This document shows positions 1 to 12,500 of a DNA stretch of 64,000 nt, in pieces. Location: NCBI GenBank assembly GCA_023333565.1, contig JAJKFH010000385.1, forward strand, positions 558,001 through 622,000, in the 5' to 3' direction. The first letter of the stretch is position 1; every line of letters starts with the position of its first letter. This DNA comes from Puffinus mauretanicus (lineage: Eukaryota > Chordata > Aves > Procellariiformes > Procellariidae). The notes beneath the pieces are model-generated. The model saw only the letters and a program-made list of their open reading frames with translations, ran no database searches and was not told where the DNA came from. The position numbers were made by a program, and so were the translations under genes.

Positions 1-26
1 TTTTGCTTTTTTTTCTTGTATTCTAG

Positions 27-1045
27 AGCAGGTAGCACTACAGCGGTGGATAGAGTAACTGATCCTTGGTTACAGTACTGTGGCGTAGGAATAATTTGGG
101 GTTTCTCAAGTATTTTAGAGATAAGGTTACTATATGAACATTGGACTGTGCATAACTTAGAACTATGTTAAGACACATAATATTTGTGTCCCAGTTGATG
201 AAAGTACTTCCTTATGCTTATTCAATATTAGATACCTATCATGAAACTTTCCCTACAGAATCTGCTAGAATGACAGAAGATTCAAGTCTTCATCTGTGAT
301 ACGAAACGATCAACCACAACAGCTCCATTATGATTTCGAAATGTTCCCCCTGCTTCCAGTTCCAGCTTACAAAAGTGTTTCCAATTTTGCATAGTTGGCT
401 ATCTGCATGTATGCTTACAGTCTGTACAGAAATGCACTACAATGAGTTGCCCTACCTGGGAAGGCTTTATATTGTATAGAAAATGTGGCACTAGGTACTG
501 CTCTTCATGTGCACAGGAGAGTTAACAGGTGTCGATCTCGTTTACAGAAATGATGGCGCTTTGCAATTTTCTATAATATATTGCAATATATTTAAATGTC
601 CTGTTTGACATGTGAAATGAAATTAAGTTAATGCATTGTTATGTATTTGAAGTATGAGGAAGACGATTCACTAACGACCAGCAAGGTTTTTAGAAGGTGT
701 CCAGTATGTAGCTGTCTGTGTGATCTGTCTGGTGTATGTGATGTTAAAGGAAGTAACAATACTGTCACTGTTTAGAATGAAGAGTTTCTTTTGAATGATG
801 CAATAGCTTACAGTGTCTTTCCTTTGTAGCTGCCCAATGTGGTGAAGGGGAAGCAATTCTTGAAAAAGTTCAAGATAACTGGTTAACTGTGAATGGGCCT
901 AATCTTTCGTGAAACCAAGAAAATTTTTGGACACACACAGGACTTGAATACTCAAAAGGATTGGAACTTAGTGTTGTGCCAAAGTTAAACTACTGCAGTT
1001 GGCAGAAGTTCTGCACTGTAAATAGAAGACTGATTAAAAGACAGC

Positions 1046-1049
<4 letters not shown>
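27..1049 (+). other. ZHX1: probable 3'-UTR exon of ZHX1 (noncoding)
   Basis: A strong splice acceptor (long T-rich tract, then TTCTAG) ends at base 26. About 1 kb of AT-rich sequence with stops in all frames follows, up to an ATTAAA signal at 1033-1038. In mammals ZHX1 lies directly upstream of C8orf76 on the same strand, its coding region is in one large exon, and a separate last exon carries 3' UTR. The gene on the right here is C8orf76 on the + strand, so a ZHX1 UTR exon is expected at this place. No coding residue of ZHX1 is in the window, so the name rests on synteny and the splice site alone. It could also be a noncoding RNA exon. Confidence 0.35.
1033..1038 (+). terminator. ATTAAA polyadenylation signal
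   Basis: ATTAAA, the commonest variant of AATAAA, stands 11 bases before an uninterrupted run of 36 A (1050-1085). This is a plausible 3' end for the UTR-like sequence to its left. Confidence 0.4.

Positions 1050-1085
<36 letters not shown>
1050..1085 (+). repeat. poly(A) tract, 36 bp
   Basis: Thirty-six uninterrupted A residues directly follow a polyadenylation signal. The tract is either a mononucleotide repeat at a genuine gene end or the genomic tail of a processed copy. Confidence 0.8.
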
Positions 1086-1087
<2 letters not shown>

Positions 1088-4000
1088 CAAATTTTAATAC
1101 AGTACGTTTTTATTCTGATACATGATGGAAACATTCTGTTTTAGACCTTTTTTGAAGAGGCTTCAGTGACCACTAGATTTTGTCCTCTTATATTTTGTTT
1201 GGCCTAATACTATATGTTCTAGTAAGATGGGCTTTATTGCCTGTGTTCTTTGATATGTGATTAAGCTTATAGCTTTGAGTGACCAAACATTTTACAGAGT
1301 AAAAGTTCTTAGAAACAGTATAACGTAACTGATATTTCTGTGTCTTATTTATCAGGCTCTGCACAAACTTGGAAAGTTGTGCTGGACTTGTACAACTCAT
1401 ATATGGGAACGCAGCATACTTCTGGATATTACAAACCTAAGCCTTTGTGGCAGTATGGATCTTGTCTTTGGATTTATTTTTGTTATTTTTTTGAGGCAAA
1501 GAGACGAATGGATGCTGCTGTAAAATACTTGTAATATTGCCATTATTGCTTTCTGTAGCAATTACTGCTTTTGCTTCAACAGATAAAGAAAATAAATCAG
1601 AGATAGAAAAATCCTAAAAGACGCTGGTAGAAGAAAGGATCATGTGGGAACTTCTGAAAATAAACTTTGTACCAAAATTTTGAAAACAGAAATAATGGAA
1701 TAAATGTCTCCTTACTGAGTGCGTGTGGTTTTAAGAGGTGGTGTGGAAACCAGGAACCATGTCTGTATGAAAATATCACAAACCAGATCTTCTCAGATGT
1801 CTTTTCCTGTTACACAAAACTGAATTTCACCAATTCCTCAGATGCTTTGAATTCAGAGAACTGGCTTGGCTGAACAGCCAGCGTGAGGTCAGCTTCACGT
1901 GTGAGTCAGAACAGCTGCTTGTTGCTGAACTGTTCTGCTGTGTCAGCAGGCCAGGGACGTTCACGTGATTTTTCTCATTAAGGCAGATGCACTTTTATTA
2001 CCACATTTGAAATATCTGGGGTGGGAAGACTAGGGGCAAGTAGGAACCGCCTCCCCACTGAAGTCCCTGTCAGTTGGACATCACAGTTTATGGCTGCTTT
2101 TAACATGTGCCTTTTCCTCAGGGAAGAAGGGTCTGGTACGAGCACTTTCTGTTGAGCTCTGCATCTCTCCGGTGAGCCTGACTTGCCGTCACTCACAGAA
2201 GCTCCCTGCCAGAGGCAGTGCCGCCGTCTTGCATCGGCGTGACTCATCATACCCATCTACTTCAGCTGTTGCGCTGCAACCAGAGGGGCTTGAGACCCGG
2301 TCTTCCTGCAGCACCCGGCATCGTGCCTACAGACCTATCCCCACCTGAGAAAAAGATGTTTGAGGCAACAGAATCGTTCCTGTGCTGTAGCTTACGTCAG
2401 TCCCAAAAAATTACATCCGTAGCTGAAGTAGTGACCTATGCACAGGCCTGGAGATGCGCACTAGTAGTCAGTACAGCTTGGTGTTGGCCAAATAGTTTTA
2501 CTCAGTTTGGTGAAAAAAAAGGGGAAAAAAAAAAGGAAAGAATGCTTATTCAAGAATCCATCAGCTAATGAGGGCGTTATGAAAAGCCCTGGATTATGCA
2601 CACAGTCACCTTTTTTTAAACGGTTACCTTTTTTGTTTACAGTGTTATCAGCAATTCCAAAATGCTGCAATTCAGTCGATGTTTTCACAAGACACCAGCT
2701 GGCCTCGTGGGTTGTTTCCCCTCTCCCAGCCTCTTCTTCCCAGCCCCTTCCATCTTCCATTTGTTTTCATAACAATACTGTCAACTACTACTTTTAAGAA
2801 TTTAAAATACCGAGCCACTTTGTGCACTGACTTATTTTTCTTTTTACGCCAGAAAGTCCCCTCTAGAATGATGTTAAGTTCCTCCCTGTGGGCTTGGCGT
2901 TGCTTTGAAACACTGCTGGTGGTGGTCTTCAGTCTGTCGAGTGGTGGTTTCTAACATTTTGGTTGTTAAATTACTTGTTGCACTTCGAATACTATAAAAT
3001 GAAACCTTTGAATATATTTATATGTTTCTACTGTTAATAATGTTGAACTATTAGCATTGTGACTAATTCCTCTCCCATGTGTGTTTCTTTACAGGCTCAG
3101 TGCTGAGCTGATGTTCATTACCTTAAAATATTTATTTGATAGAAGAAAGAAAAGACGGAAAAAGGGAATGAAAATGTGTGTCGCACCTAGTTGATTTGTG
3201 TCTTTGGGTGAAAATAAAGGTCAGTGTTGGCAGTAATTCTCCTCTTAGTGATTTTCAGTTTCCCTAAATGAAAGGGACTAACATGGAAGAAGGCCCACAA
3301 AATAGCCTCTAATAATGACGTATTCTGAACTGAAGGAGATGGTGCAAATAATACTGCAATTGTAACTGCTCTCAATCATGCAGTTTCTTTCCAGCAGCTG
3401 GCCAGGGCCTCCAGGTAAAGTCCAGCTGCAAGGATTTCTGTGTAAGCATCGCACTCAGCACCCACAGAGTGCAGAAACAGAGGCCCATGGAAGCCCTGTG
3501 ATGGAAGTGGCTCACCATTTTTCTTAGTGACACCACAAAGTTAAAAACTGCATCGCTGATGTTATGTTTCCTGCTGTTCTTTGCTCTAAATTCATTTCAC
3601 TTGCAATGATTTGGGGAAGGGCGCAATTGTGGCCAAAGTCCATTCTTGATTTCTGCATTTTGTTTGCATTTGTTCATTGAGCAGTGCTTTCCCTCTGCTT
3701 TGCCTCACACTTTCTGCGGGCACTGATAATTTTACAAGGCAAATACGAAGCCATAGAAGCTAAATTTAATAGCAGTTTCCACTAGTCCTTTCCAGCAGTG
3801 CAAAAGCTGCATGGGAAACGAGGCAGTGGAGAATCAACAAACAGTTTGGTTGTTTCCCTTGTGGAGGCAGCCTCCTCTGACAGCCTCCATGTGGAAAAGG
3901 AGAGCAGGGCTGGAAAAGCCCACGAGTACTGAGGGTCGCTCAAGGGCAGTCCTGAAGCCCTGGGTATATTTCCTCAACATAGCATATTTTTTTCTAATTC

Positions 4001-7000
4001 TTTAGATTTGTTTCTCTTTTTTCCTGCAAGACAGCAATATTGTAGGAAGTCAGCTCAGTTTAATGTTATTACGATAGATGGTCTACAGCACCCAAGGCTG
4101 CTCCTAGAGGAGTTGCCACCAGTGTTACTTAGTCCTGCCCAGTCCTGAAAACTTTGCAGTAGTAAAGTTTTAACCTAGAGAGGTAACAAATCTGCTGTGG
4201 TCTCCACAGCCTGGTTTCATCATGAGTAGCAATTAAGCAACAGGTGTAACTGTGGCCAGGGGAAGTTAATGAGTTTTCAGAGACAAACTGATAAAACTGA
4301 AAAAAGGACGTAGAAGGAGGCATACAAACTTCACCGTGCCCGACAGCAAGTCTGTTGGGTTTTTTTCCAGTTAGAGCAGTAGATCTGAGGTACTGCCCTT
4401 TATGATGACTTCTGCATCGAGCTTGTATCCACAGACCATCAGGCTACAGCCTCGGTGCTTGTACTGCCTGGCTGAGTGAAGTGGCTCAGACATGTGATTC
4501 GCATCAGTGCTGGAAATGTGCAGGCTTGCACAGGAAGATCACTGCTTTAGGATTCTCCCCGGCACCTGATCACCTTTCCAGAAAGCTTTTTTCCTCTTCT
4601 CTCTTCAACAGCATTCTGGTCAAACCCAGGGGTGTACTCATTCTGTTCATCATTTATCTTACTAGACAGAAAATAGTTGCAAAACCCATTAATAGCTGAA
4701 CACATCTGTGCGTAGTGCACCCTTTTGGCAATAATGACTTTATTGGGTTTTGTGAGGCCTGAGGGGGAAGGATTATGGCCTAGTTAATATGGCTTGCCAG
4801 GGGTTTGAAAGGTTGTGCTGTCTTAAGGTAGATCAGGCAAATGAACCATCTTTTGGGAGATGTGTCCTCTCCTGTCTGTCCTAAGGACCCCTAAAAAGCT
4901 TTTGGCTTCTGTTAACAACAAACAATTCTTACTCTTTGATTTCTATGATGCACGACCCCTCACCTCCCCGCTCCTGTTTGTTGTGTCTTACTAGAACTGT
5001 GGGGTGGTTTGATAATTTACAAAGGAGGTGGATTCCATGGTTTTACTCTTCTGAGAGATGAGAAAGCAAAAGGAGATTCCCTGCCTGCTGGACTCAGCGG
5101 CTGGTTGGAGCAGTGCTGCTGCTCTGGCTGTCTTTACCTCCCCAGTCACCTCTTCCTGCCTGGTTTCTTGCCTGATGCTGTTCCTCTGCTCAGATGCTGG
5201 CCTCTGCACTCTCATGTTAATACTGCCTGGCTTCAATTGACTCTTCTCCTTCCGTAGTGTGCGAGGGTGCCGGAGCACTTTTCCCCTTTAGGAGTAAGGA
5301 GCCGTTTTAGTTCCTGCATTTGCCTTTGCTCCGTCCTGGTTTTACCTGCCTCAAGGACAGATCTGGATTTAGCAAATGCAGCTTCCTCTTGGTCACAATT
5401 GGCTGAACTGGTTTCTCAGCTGGCTTGAGATAGATGGAGGTTCATCTCGATTCTACCAGCACTTCTTTAAAGACATACTGAGTTTGAGACAAGTATTCTT
5501 TTCCTAAAATTTGGGTCAGTGGCTTCTGGGAGCTTTGGCTTAGGGGGTCAGTCTTTTGCCAGCCTCAGTGTGACAACTTACTATTCAAGGAGGATTGCTC
5601 TTGAGCTCTGCAGTTGCATCTCAGACCATCATAGTAATATTTGCTAGAGCTCATCTGAGCTCGTCAGAGCCTTAACTGCAGTTTTCTTTGCAGTTTGTAG
5701 TAGTGATAACCTCTCTGTGCCTCAAGCCATGAAATGTTGTTATTTGTATTACCCTCCCGCCTTAGTCACGGACAATATCCCCTTACGTGTGTCACCGTGC
5801 AAAAAGGATGAAAGATGGTCTCTGCTGTAAAGAACTTGCAATCTAAATAAAAGGCAAGAGGCAAGGACACAGCGAGACAATGTCAGCAAATAAAGAGCTG
5901 CTCCTCTTCTCTGTTCATGAACATGTTTAGTGCCTATGTTATGACTGTCAAAAAAACCCCCTAATCTTCCCTCAAGGTATGAATATTTCACAATGTCTGG
6001 AAGAATCCACTTAACGATTCAGGAGCCACCCATCCTTTGAGGAATGCTGCCTGTGGGCCTTACTGCCCTCTTCACTGCAGGCAGCGCTCTTGCTTTGAGG
6101 AGGGAACTAGTCTTTCTTTTGCTTTCTTCCAAGGGCAGCTCCTTTCCAGCATATTTTAATAAAGCTATAAACCATGTGAGAGCTGCATTATTCCTTAGCC
6201 GATGCGTGTGGGTAGCGCTTACCAAGATAGGGCCCTAGTTGCTGACCGAGGTTTCTTGTTTCTACTGTGTGTGCTTGATGGTTTCTGAAACCTTTGTGGT
6301 GTGCATTCTCCTGGCACAAGAGTGGCTGGGCTGTGGCGAGGACCCATGGAGGCTATCACAATACAAATAATAACTTCAGTAATTAAAGAAACACTGGGGG
6401 AGAATTCTTCTGAATTAATTTTGCCTCAGAGTAGACTGGGAAGCAGGGAGAAGAAGGGCTGTCAGGATCTAGACAAGGTCCGTCTGCCACGCTGTATTTT
6501 CTTTTCCTGGCCAAAAGGATCAGGCAATAGGGCGGCGTGACAAATTCCTGCCTATCGCTTGAGTTGTCTTCACCGCCCAGGCTTTCTCTGGGCTCACCCT
6601 GACTGCAAGATGAAGCACGCTAGCCTGCCCCCTGTTCACCGAGGTTGAAGCTGGGTCACAGCACCTCACCGCCGGCGTAACGAGGCATGCTCGTGTGAAC
6701 AGCTACAATAGCTTTGCTGATGCGCAGGAAGTTGCTCGGCGACCGCAACTGAGTGGAGCCCATTTGTTTTATTGGTCCGATGTTCCTATGCTGAGCCAGT
6801 GGTTTAGGCTGGCGGTGCAGTGAGACCTCGGCTGCCTTCAGGAAGAGATTCATCTATGGCTTCTTTTTATCCCCGAAGCTGGCTACACAGAGCAGCTGCA
6901 GCAGTGCAGGCTCTTGTAGGGCTCGTGTATCTCTGAGCCCCCTCAAAGCTGCCTCTTCCAGAGATGTTGTTTCCTCCTGCGTGAAGCCAAGGCTAACAGC

Positions 7001-8990
7001 ACCACAGCAAATCATGCCATGCAAACTCAGGCAAACAGCTTTACTTAAGTACAGTGGGAATTTGTATTCTGGCAGCTACACTGATGACTCGGGTCATAGG
7101 GGAGAAATTGAGCAAATCTCCGGTGCTGACAAGGCACAGGAATTTCCTAAAGTTGCATTTTTTTATTTCTGTAACTAATACACAAGGAGCCTCTTAAATG
7201 TCTGAGGGGAGGCGGGGAAAGGGAAGAGCCAGGCAAGAGGCAATATTATGTCCATGACTTATGACTGAAACCACGCAGTCAGCTGCTAGGCCCCCTGTGT
7301 GGTGCTCAGGAATCGCTGCTCTCCTATCACTCATTTACCAGACAAAGGCATTCTCTGCATTGCAACACAGAGCCTTTGCAGACCACGTTGGTATCCTCAG
7401 AGGCAATGATGGCTGAAACCCCCAACCCTGGAGGACTCCGCAATCCAAGCTGGCAGCCAACTGGCTGCTCTGGGATTTGCCCCTGGGAGTGCCTTGCTCT
7501 TTGTGTGTTTTACTTTGAGCTGGAGCCACATTTCACTTTGATTACTCATGTTGCTTTTTTGGTTTTTCTTCTTTTTGATTTGCTCTTAGTTGTCATGCTG
7601 GATTTTCATGCTTTGCTCATTAGACTGGTGTGTTGCAGCATGACTGTCAGTCCTGGAGGAGTGGGAAAGGAACACGTATGTCCAGTGTTTGTGAGGAGAA
7701 GTGCAGACGCTATAACTGTTTAGGCACTAATGCTAACCTCCGCAGCCTGACTTCAGTGCGTTCTGCCTCTGTCCTGCAGGCACATCATCACACGAGTCTG
7801 TGGGCAGGAGGAAGCCAGATGGTTTTGGTGTGCACATACAAGCAGCTCTGACTCTGCTTGCCTGCCTTGACGCTTGTAACAAGACTGACGCATGTCGAGC
7901 AAACTCCTGATTCTCTCCAGACTTACTTGCTAAGCAGTTTTCAGGACTACTGTTGTTTGCCAAACAGCAAGTTTAAAAGCAAAAGAAACCTCAATCCCCT
8001 TTATTTTCTGATCAAATCTACCTGCCAAAGTTGAGTTTCTACCTAGGGATTTATGCCAGCTGATGCTACATCCAGTCATAACTATGCTGGTATGGAAGGA
8101 TATTTTGAGCATGTATCCACTTAGAAAGAACAAAAGAAAACAAACCCAGAACCTGTATTTTACATGTCTACTAGAAGGAAACCTTTAAAATTATCCATAC
8201 GAGCAGTGCTTTGGCCTCAAAAGATGTTCTGGTATAGACAGGTTCATTAGTCCATTTTTCAGGTTAAGGAAGTACAAGGATGACTTTTCAGCTCACCTTC
8301 TCCAGACCTGCATGGTGATTAGACGGGACAAAATGGACCTTCCTGGATGAACGGACAGGCAAGGCAGAGAGAGGAAACAGCATTTGCAGTACACTTACAA
8401 CTCATTCTGTGTACAGTAATATCATGAGGCAGGGTGTACAGCTGGGGTAGCTATTTCACCTAGGTGCTCTTAATGAGCAATGATGTGCCTGAGAATCTTT
8501 ACGTCTTGAAGAAACTCTAGGGTCAGTCTTCACTTTGTCGTGTCCCCATTTCCTATAGCACAGTGTAGAGCGCTTTGGGAAATCCTGTTTCGGAAAGCCT
8601 GAGATTTCACAAGTTTCCCCTTCTGCTTTGGGGCAGAACTGAGATCAAATGGAAAAGTTACTGAAACACACTCCCACCCACCCCCACACAGGCACTGGGC
8701 CAAGATACAAACAGAACAACTCTACAATTATTGGAATTAATTTAACAAAGCACGGGACACTTTGGTTCAACTATTTGTTACAAGATCTTACAACATTTCC
8801 ATTAGAGTGACTTGTGACCAAACTCCTCGCCACAGCCGGGGAGGTGCGACAGCCCGTGGGGCTGCACAAGCCACACCCGCTTACCACCCACCTCCTAAAA
8901 CCAACGGGCAAACGCCAGAAACGGAGTCACAAGCCGCCCTGAGGCAGGGCCTTCCTCCGCTCTCGCCTCGCTCGGCGGGCTGGCCCTTGA
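1086..8990. other. intergenic region, nothing recognised
   Basis: Between the presumed ZHX1 3' end and the C8orf76 CpG island I see no open frame with recognisable protein similarity, no tRNA and no CR1 or LTR. There are several AATAAA motifs (for example near 1589 and 1694) and short A or T runs. Open frames of up to 116 codons here look like chance. Confidence 0.6.
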
Positions 8991-9216
8991 CAAGGCCAGC
9001 AGCGCCCGGGCTGCCACCGCCCCATTTCCAGTCAGCACCCCGGCCTAGCGGCGCTCCCCGGCTGGTGGGGGCGGTTTGGCGCAAGGACTGCCCTACCGCA
9101 GCCGGCTCTCATCTCCCAGCCCGTGTGGCGGGGGGTCGGGGCCTTCTGGGGGCGTCCGCCTCAGGCACCCAGCGGGCAGGGCCGGAGGGGGCCGGGTCCG
9201 AGGCGCGGCGGTCGGG

Positions 9217-9236
9217 ACTACAGCTCCCGGCGGGCC
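9217..9236 (+). promoter_or_regulatory. ZNF143/THAP11-like site
   Basis: ACTACAGCTCCCGGCGGGCC closely follows the ZNF143/SBS element (ACTACA, short spacer, CTCCCAGC...). It lies about 210 bp upstream of the C8orf76 ATG, in the position typical of CpG-island promoters. Confidence 0.55.
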
Positions 9237-9270
9237 GCGCGCCGCAGCCCCCCCTCACACCGCCCTGCCT

Positions 9271-9281
9271 AAGATGGCCGC
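9271..9281 (+). promoter_or_regulatory. YY1-like site
   Basis: AAGATGGCCGC resembles the YY1 element AAGATGGCGGC, which often sits at or just downstream of the start site in TATA-less promoters. Transcription may therefore begin near here, leaving a short 5' UTR before the ATG at 9443. Confidence 0.45.
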
Positions 9282-9442
9282 TGCCCGCCGCGTCCCCTCT
9301 AGCCCGCGCCGCCGCTAACTCGGTGCCCCCCGGAGGCTCTCCCCCGCCGCGCCGCCGCCCTCGGTGGACCTCCCGGAGCGGCGGCCCGGTAGGGGGCGCG
9401 CTGCCGCCGCGCGGCGGGGGCCGCTCCGGGCGGAGCGGCGGC

Positions 9443-9556
9443 ATGGAGCCGCTGGTGGGCTGGCAGTTCGAGGACTCCCTCTTCGCCCCCAGCCGGGAGC
9501 GGGGCCCAGGCGGCGGGGCCGGGCCGCCCTGCGGCGCGAAGCACTGCGAGCCCCGC
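9443..9556 (+). CDS. C8orf76: C8orf76 exon 1
   Basis: This exon gives 38 codons from the ATG, with the donor CGC|GTGAGG. The frame stays open far upstream because of GC richness, so the start is set by homology (the FEDS motif near the N terminus) and Kozak context. Confidence 0.9.
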
Positions 9557-12500
9557 GTGAGGAGCCGGGGGCGGCGGGCGGGCCCGGCGGGAGCGGCCGA
9601 AGGGGCGGCCTGGGTACGGCGGGGGCGGCCTCAGCCCCCCTGACGGGTTTGTGCTGTGCCCGCAGTGGTTTCGCAGCGAGGCGGATGGCGGGGAAGGCGC
9701 CGGCGGGCTAACGGCCAGCAAGTTCCGGGCGGACTGGGCCTACCGGCAGCGGGAGTTTGAGGTATTTCCAGGGCTCTCGCACGGCCTGGGGCCTGGGCCG
9801 AGCCTGGGTCCCGGTCGGTGAAAGTTGTGGGGATATAAACTGGGGTGATCCCACAGTCCCCGGTGTGCTCCGCGAATGTGTATGTGTATTTATAGAAAAG
9901 CCTCCCGGCTGAGCCACGGCCTGGAGGTGCTAGAGTCTGTGGCGCGGTTATGTCCAGCGTGATGGCTCCTCGTTCGTGCTGAAAGCACGACAGCCCCACG
10001 GGCAGTCATGGTGACCTGGTGAAGAGCTGTCCTGCTGGCTGAGCTGCGGTCAGGCCACGATGGGCAACTGTGTCCTGGCAAGCTCCCCCAGCCAGATGTC
10101 ATCTTTCCAGGAGTCAGCGTGAAGTCAGTGTAAACTGGCCAGAAATGCTGCTCTGCACCCGGGGCTGATCCAGATCAGGCTTGCACATCCGAGTGGTTCA
10201 GTAGTGAGCAGAGCTGGTGTTTGTGGCCATGGAAGACATGGTCAGCCAGAGTTAAGCATGTGGATTTATCTGCTCCTGGGGATAATACCGGGTCCCACAA
10301 AGGCTGTCAAATCGCTGGCAACCACCTGGCTGCTGCTCACCTATCCGAGAGCTCCCCCCGCTGTCAGGTGAAAGCTGACTGTAGTTGTCAGGCTCCTGAC
10401 ATTGGCTTATGAGCCTCATCATTAATTGTCCCACCTCTCTGCTGCCTCCCCTCGCTCTGGATGGCTGGTTGTGCCTTTGGGGTGCATTTATGTTCCCCGT
10501 TTCTGTTCCTGCCTGCTGTAGTCCTAGACCCTGTCCTCACAGCCTACTTCCTGAGCCACATTCCTGATTATCCAGAGTCTCTTCTGCCTCTATAGTCCTA
10601 GTTGCAGGATCCAGTCTTTTGTTTTTTGTTTCCTGGTTGAAATCGGCTGCTTCTGTCCTTGTTTCAACTGTAATAGCATTTTGTTCCAGGCTATGGTTTG
10701 CATTACAGGCTCCCTGATTTCAAAGCCCTCAGGCCGACTTCTGACTCCACTGCTTTCGCCTTGCCCATTGGATTTGTGGATTTTTTTGTACCTCAGTTGG
10801 CACTGACTTCTGCTTTTTAATGTTATTCCAGCGCTACTGTTGCTTTGTCTCTACCCGACAGATGCTTTCCAGTCTCAGCTGAGACGCCCTGAAGGGATTC
10901 GTAAAAGTGTGCTGAGAAGAGAGATGCCTCAGGCTGCGGTCAGACATGGCTGCTGACCCTGAGGAAAAGCAGATTGCTCCTTGCTGTGGTGCCCTCTCAA
11001 GAGAGAATGACACCCCGTCACATCTGCTAGTAGAACAGACCGTTGCTTCCTAACCCTTCTCTATCGCAGTGATCCATGTTAAAAATGTCTAGTCTTCAGT
11101 CTTACTGCTAACCTGGATCACTGTGACAGAACCAGAACCAGACTGCACATAAAATTACCAGAACCAGACTGCACACAAAATTACGTTTTCACCGATGGCT
11201 AATGCAGTTACTGGGCAGAGGGGAGCTCTGTCTTTTGCTTGAGAAGGAATGCGAACTTCACACCAGGGAAGAAAAATATTTCAGGCATTTTGCTAGGAAG
11301 TATTTAGGGTATGCCACCTGGACGCTCCTTCTGTTAGGACCATTCAAGTTTGCAAGGAATAATTAAATATTAGTTTTGAGAGATGGGAGAATGAGCACTG
11401 CTCTTTAGTCTTCTGGTCTGAGCACTCACATGGAAGGGGAGGAACCAAGATTCCAGTCTTAGCTTCACTGAATACTTAATTTAATGTATTTAAATGTTAA
11501 TTGGAGTCCTGGTGAATGCCCTGAGCATTAAGCTACAGAAGTATTGCTCATTCTTGTCTTTTTCCTTAGTCCAATTAATATTTAATAATTTCATGCAAAT
11601 TAGAACCACCCTACAGGAACGATGGAGATTCACCTTCCCTGCGGTATTCTCTGACTTGCTGGTTATTCATGTGAAGTGAGGTACTTGCAGGTTCAAACCT
11701 TCCCATGGAGAATGTCATGGATTTGAAACAAGGTCCCCCAAATTTAAGATGAGTGCTCTGATCATTGAGTTGGTAGCTGGGGGAAAGACGTCACATATTG
11801 CCCAGGTCGGTAGATGATCCCATCTGGATCAGGCCTGACGGGGGAGAGGTGGACAGATGTGTGGTGAATCCTGCCAAGGCTTAAACATGAGCTAGGAGTG
11901 ACTTGGCTGTGTAGTACCGGGGCCCTCGTGTGTTGCTGGCATAGATGGTAGCTGAGTCCACAGAAATGAAAATGTGGACTTCAGCTCCTCAATTCCCTTT
12001 GTGACTGTAGTCATAAACAAAACATCCTGTCAGGCTTACCTTTAAATGAAAATCTCTTACTGTTTTGTTTGGCTTTTCTTTTTGTCGACACTACTAGAAA
12101 GCCCTGTGTGAATACTCAAACTGCTTACTACTCTTACCTCCCAGTAACATTGCAATGAGACGAGATGTCCAAGAGGGCCAGGCTCGGTGTTTATCTCGCC
12201 TAGGAAGGCACGAGGAGGCTCTCGATATTGCAGAAAAAATGGTAAATAACGCAATCTTTCTTTTAGGCTTCGAACATGGAAGTATTGCCAGTAGTTCTTT
12301 TATATGGACCATTTTCTGGAAAAATAATGTTCAAGTGTATAATCCTTCAGGATGTTCAGTGCTCAGAGTATTTGGTAAACAGAGGGTAACTGTCACTGCG
12401 GATATAGTCACTCTTTAGAAATCGGAACACCCTGTACCACAATGAGCTCCCTGTGCAGGGAGGCTCATAGTCCTGGAAGGGACTAAATATCATGCTCTGC

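Larger units (their letters stand above)
9000..9700. promoter_or_regulatory. CpG-island promoter of C8orf76
   Basis: Composition changes sharply from AT-rich flanks to very GC- and CpG-rich DNA with many GC-box-like GGGCGG/CCGCCC strings. It surrounds coding exons 1 and 2 of C8orf76, has no clear TATA box, and contains ZNF143-like and YY1-like sites just upstream of the start codon. This is the usual form of a vertebrate housekeeping promoter. Confidence 0.75.

Noticed and set aside
1978..2954. overlapping open frames of 91-116 codons on both strands
   Set aside because: They have no recognisable domains, compete with one another in different frames, and show no splice or promoter context.
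8762..9643. 293-codon open frame over the CpG island
   Set aside because: It is open because GC-rich DNA has few stops. Only its 9443-9556 part is coding (C8orf76 exon 1); the upstream part is Pro/Arg/Gly-rich without similarity, and the part after 9556 is intron.
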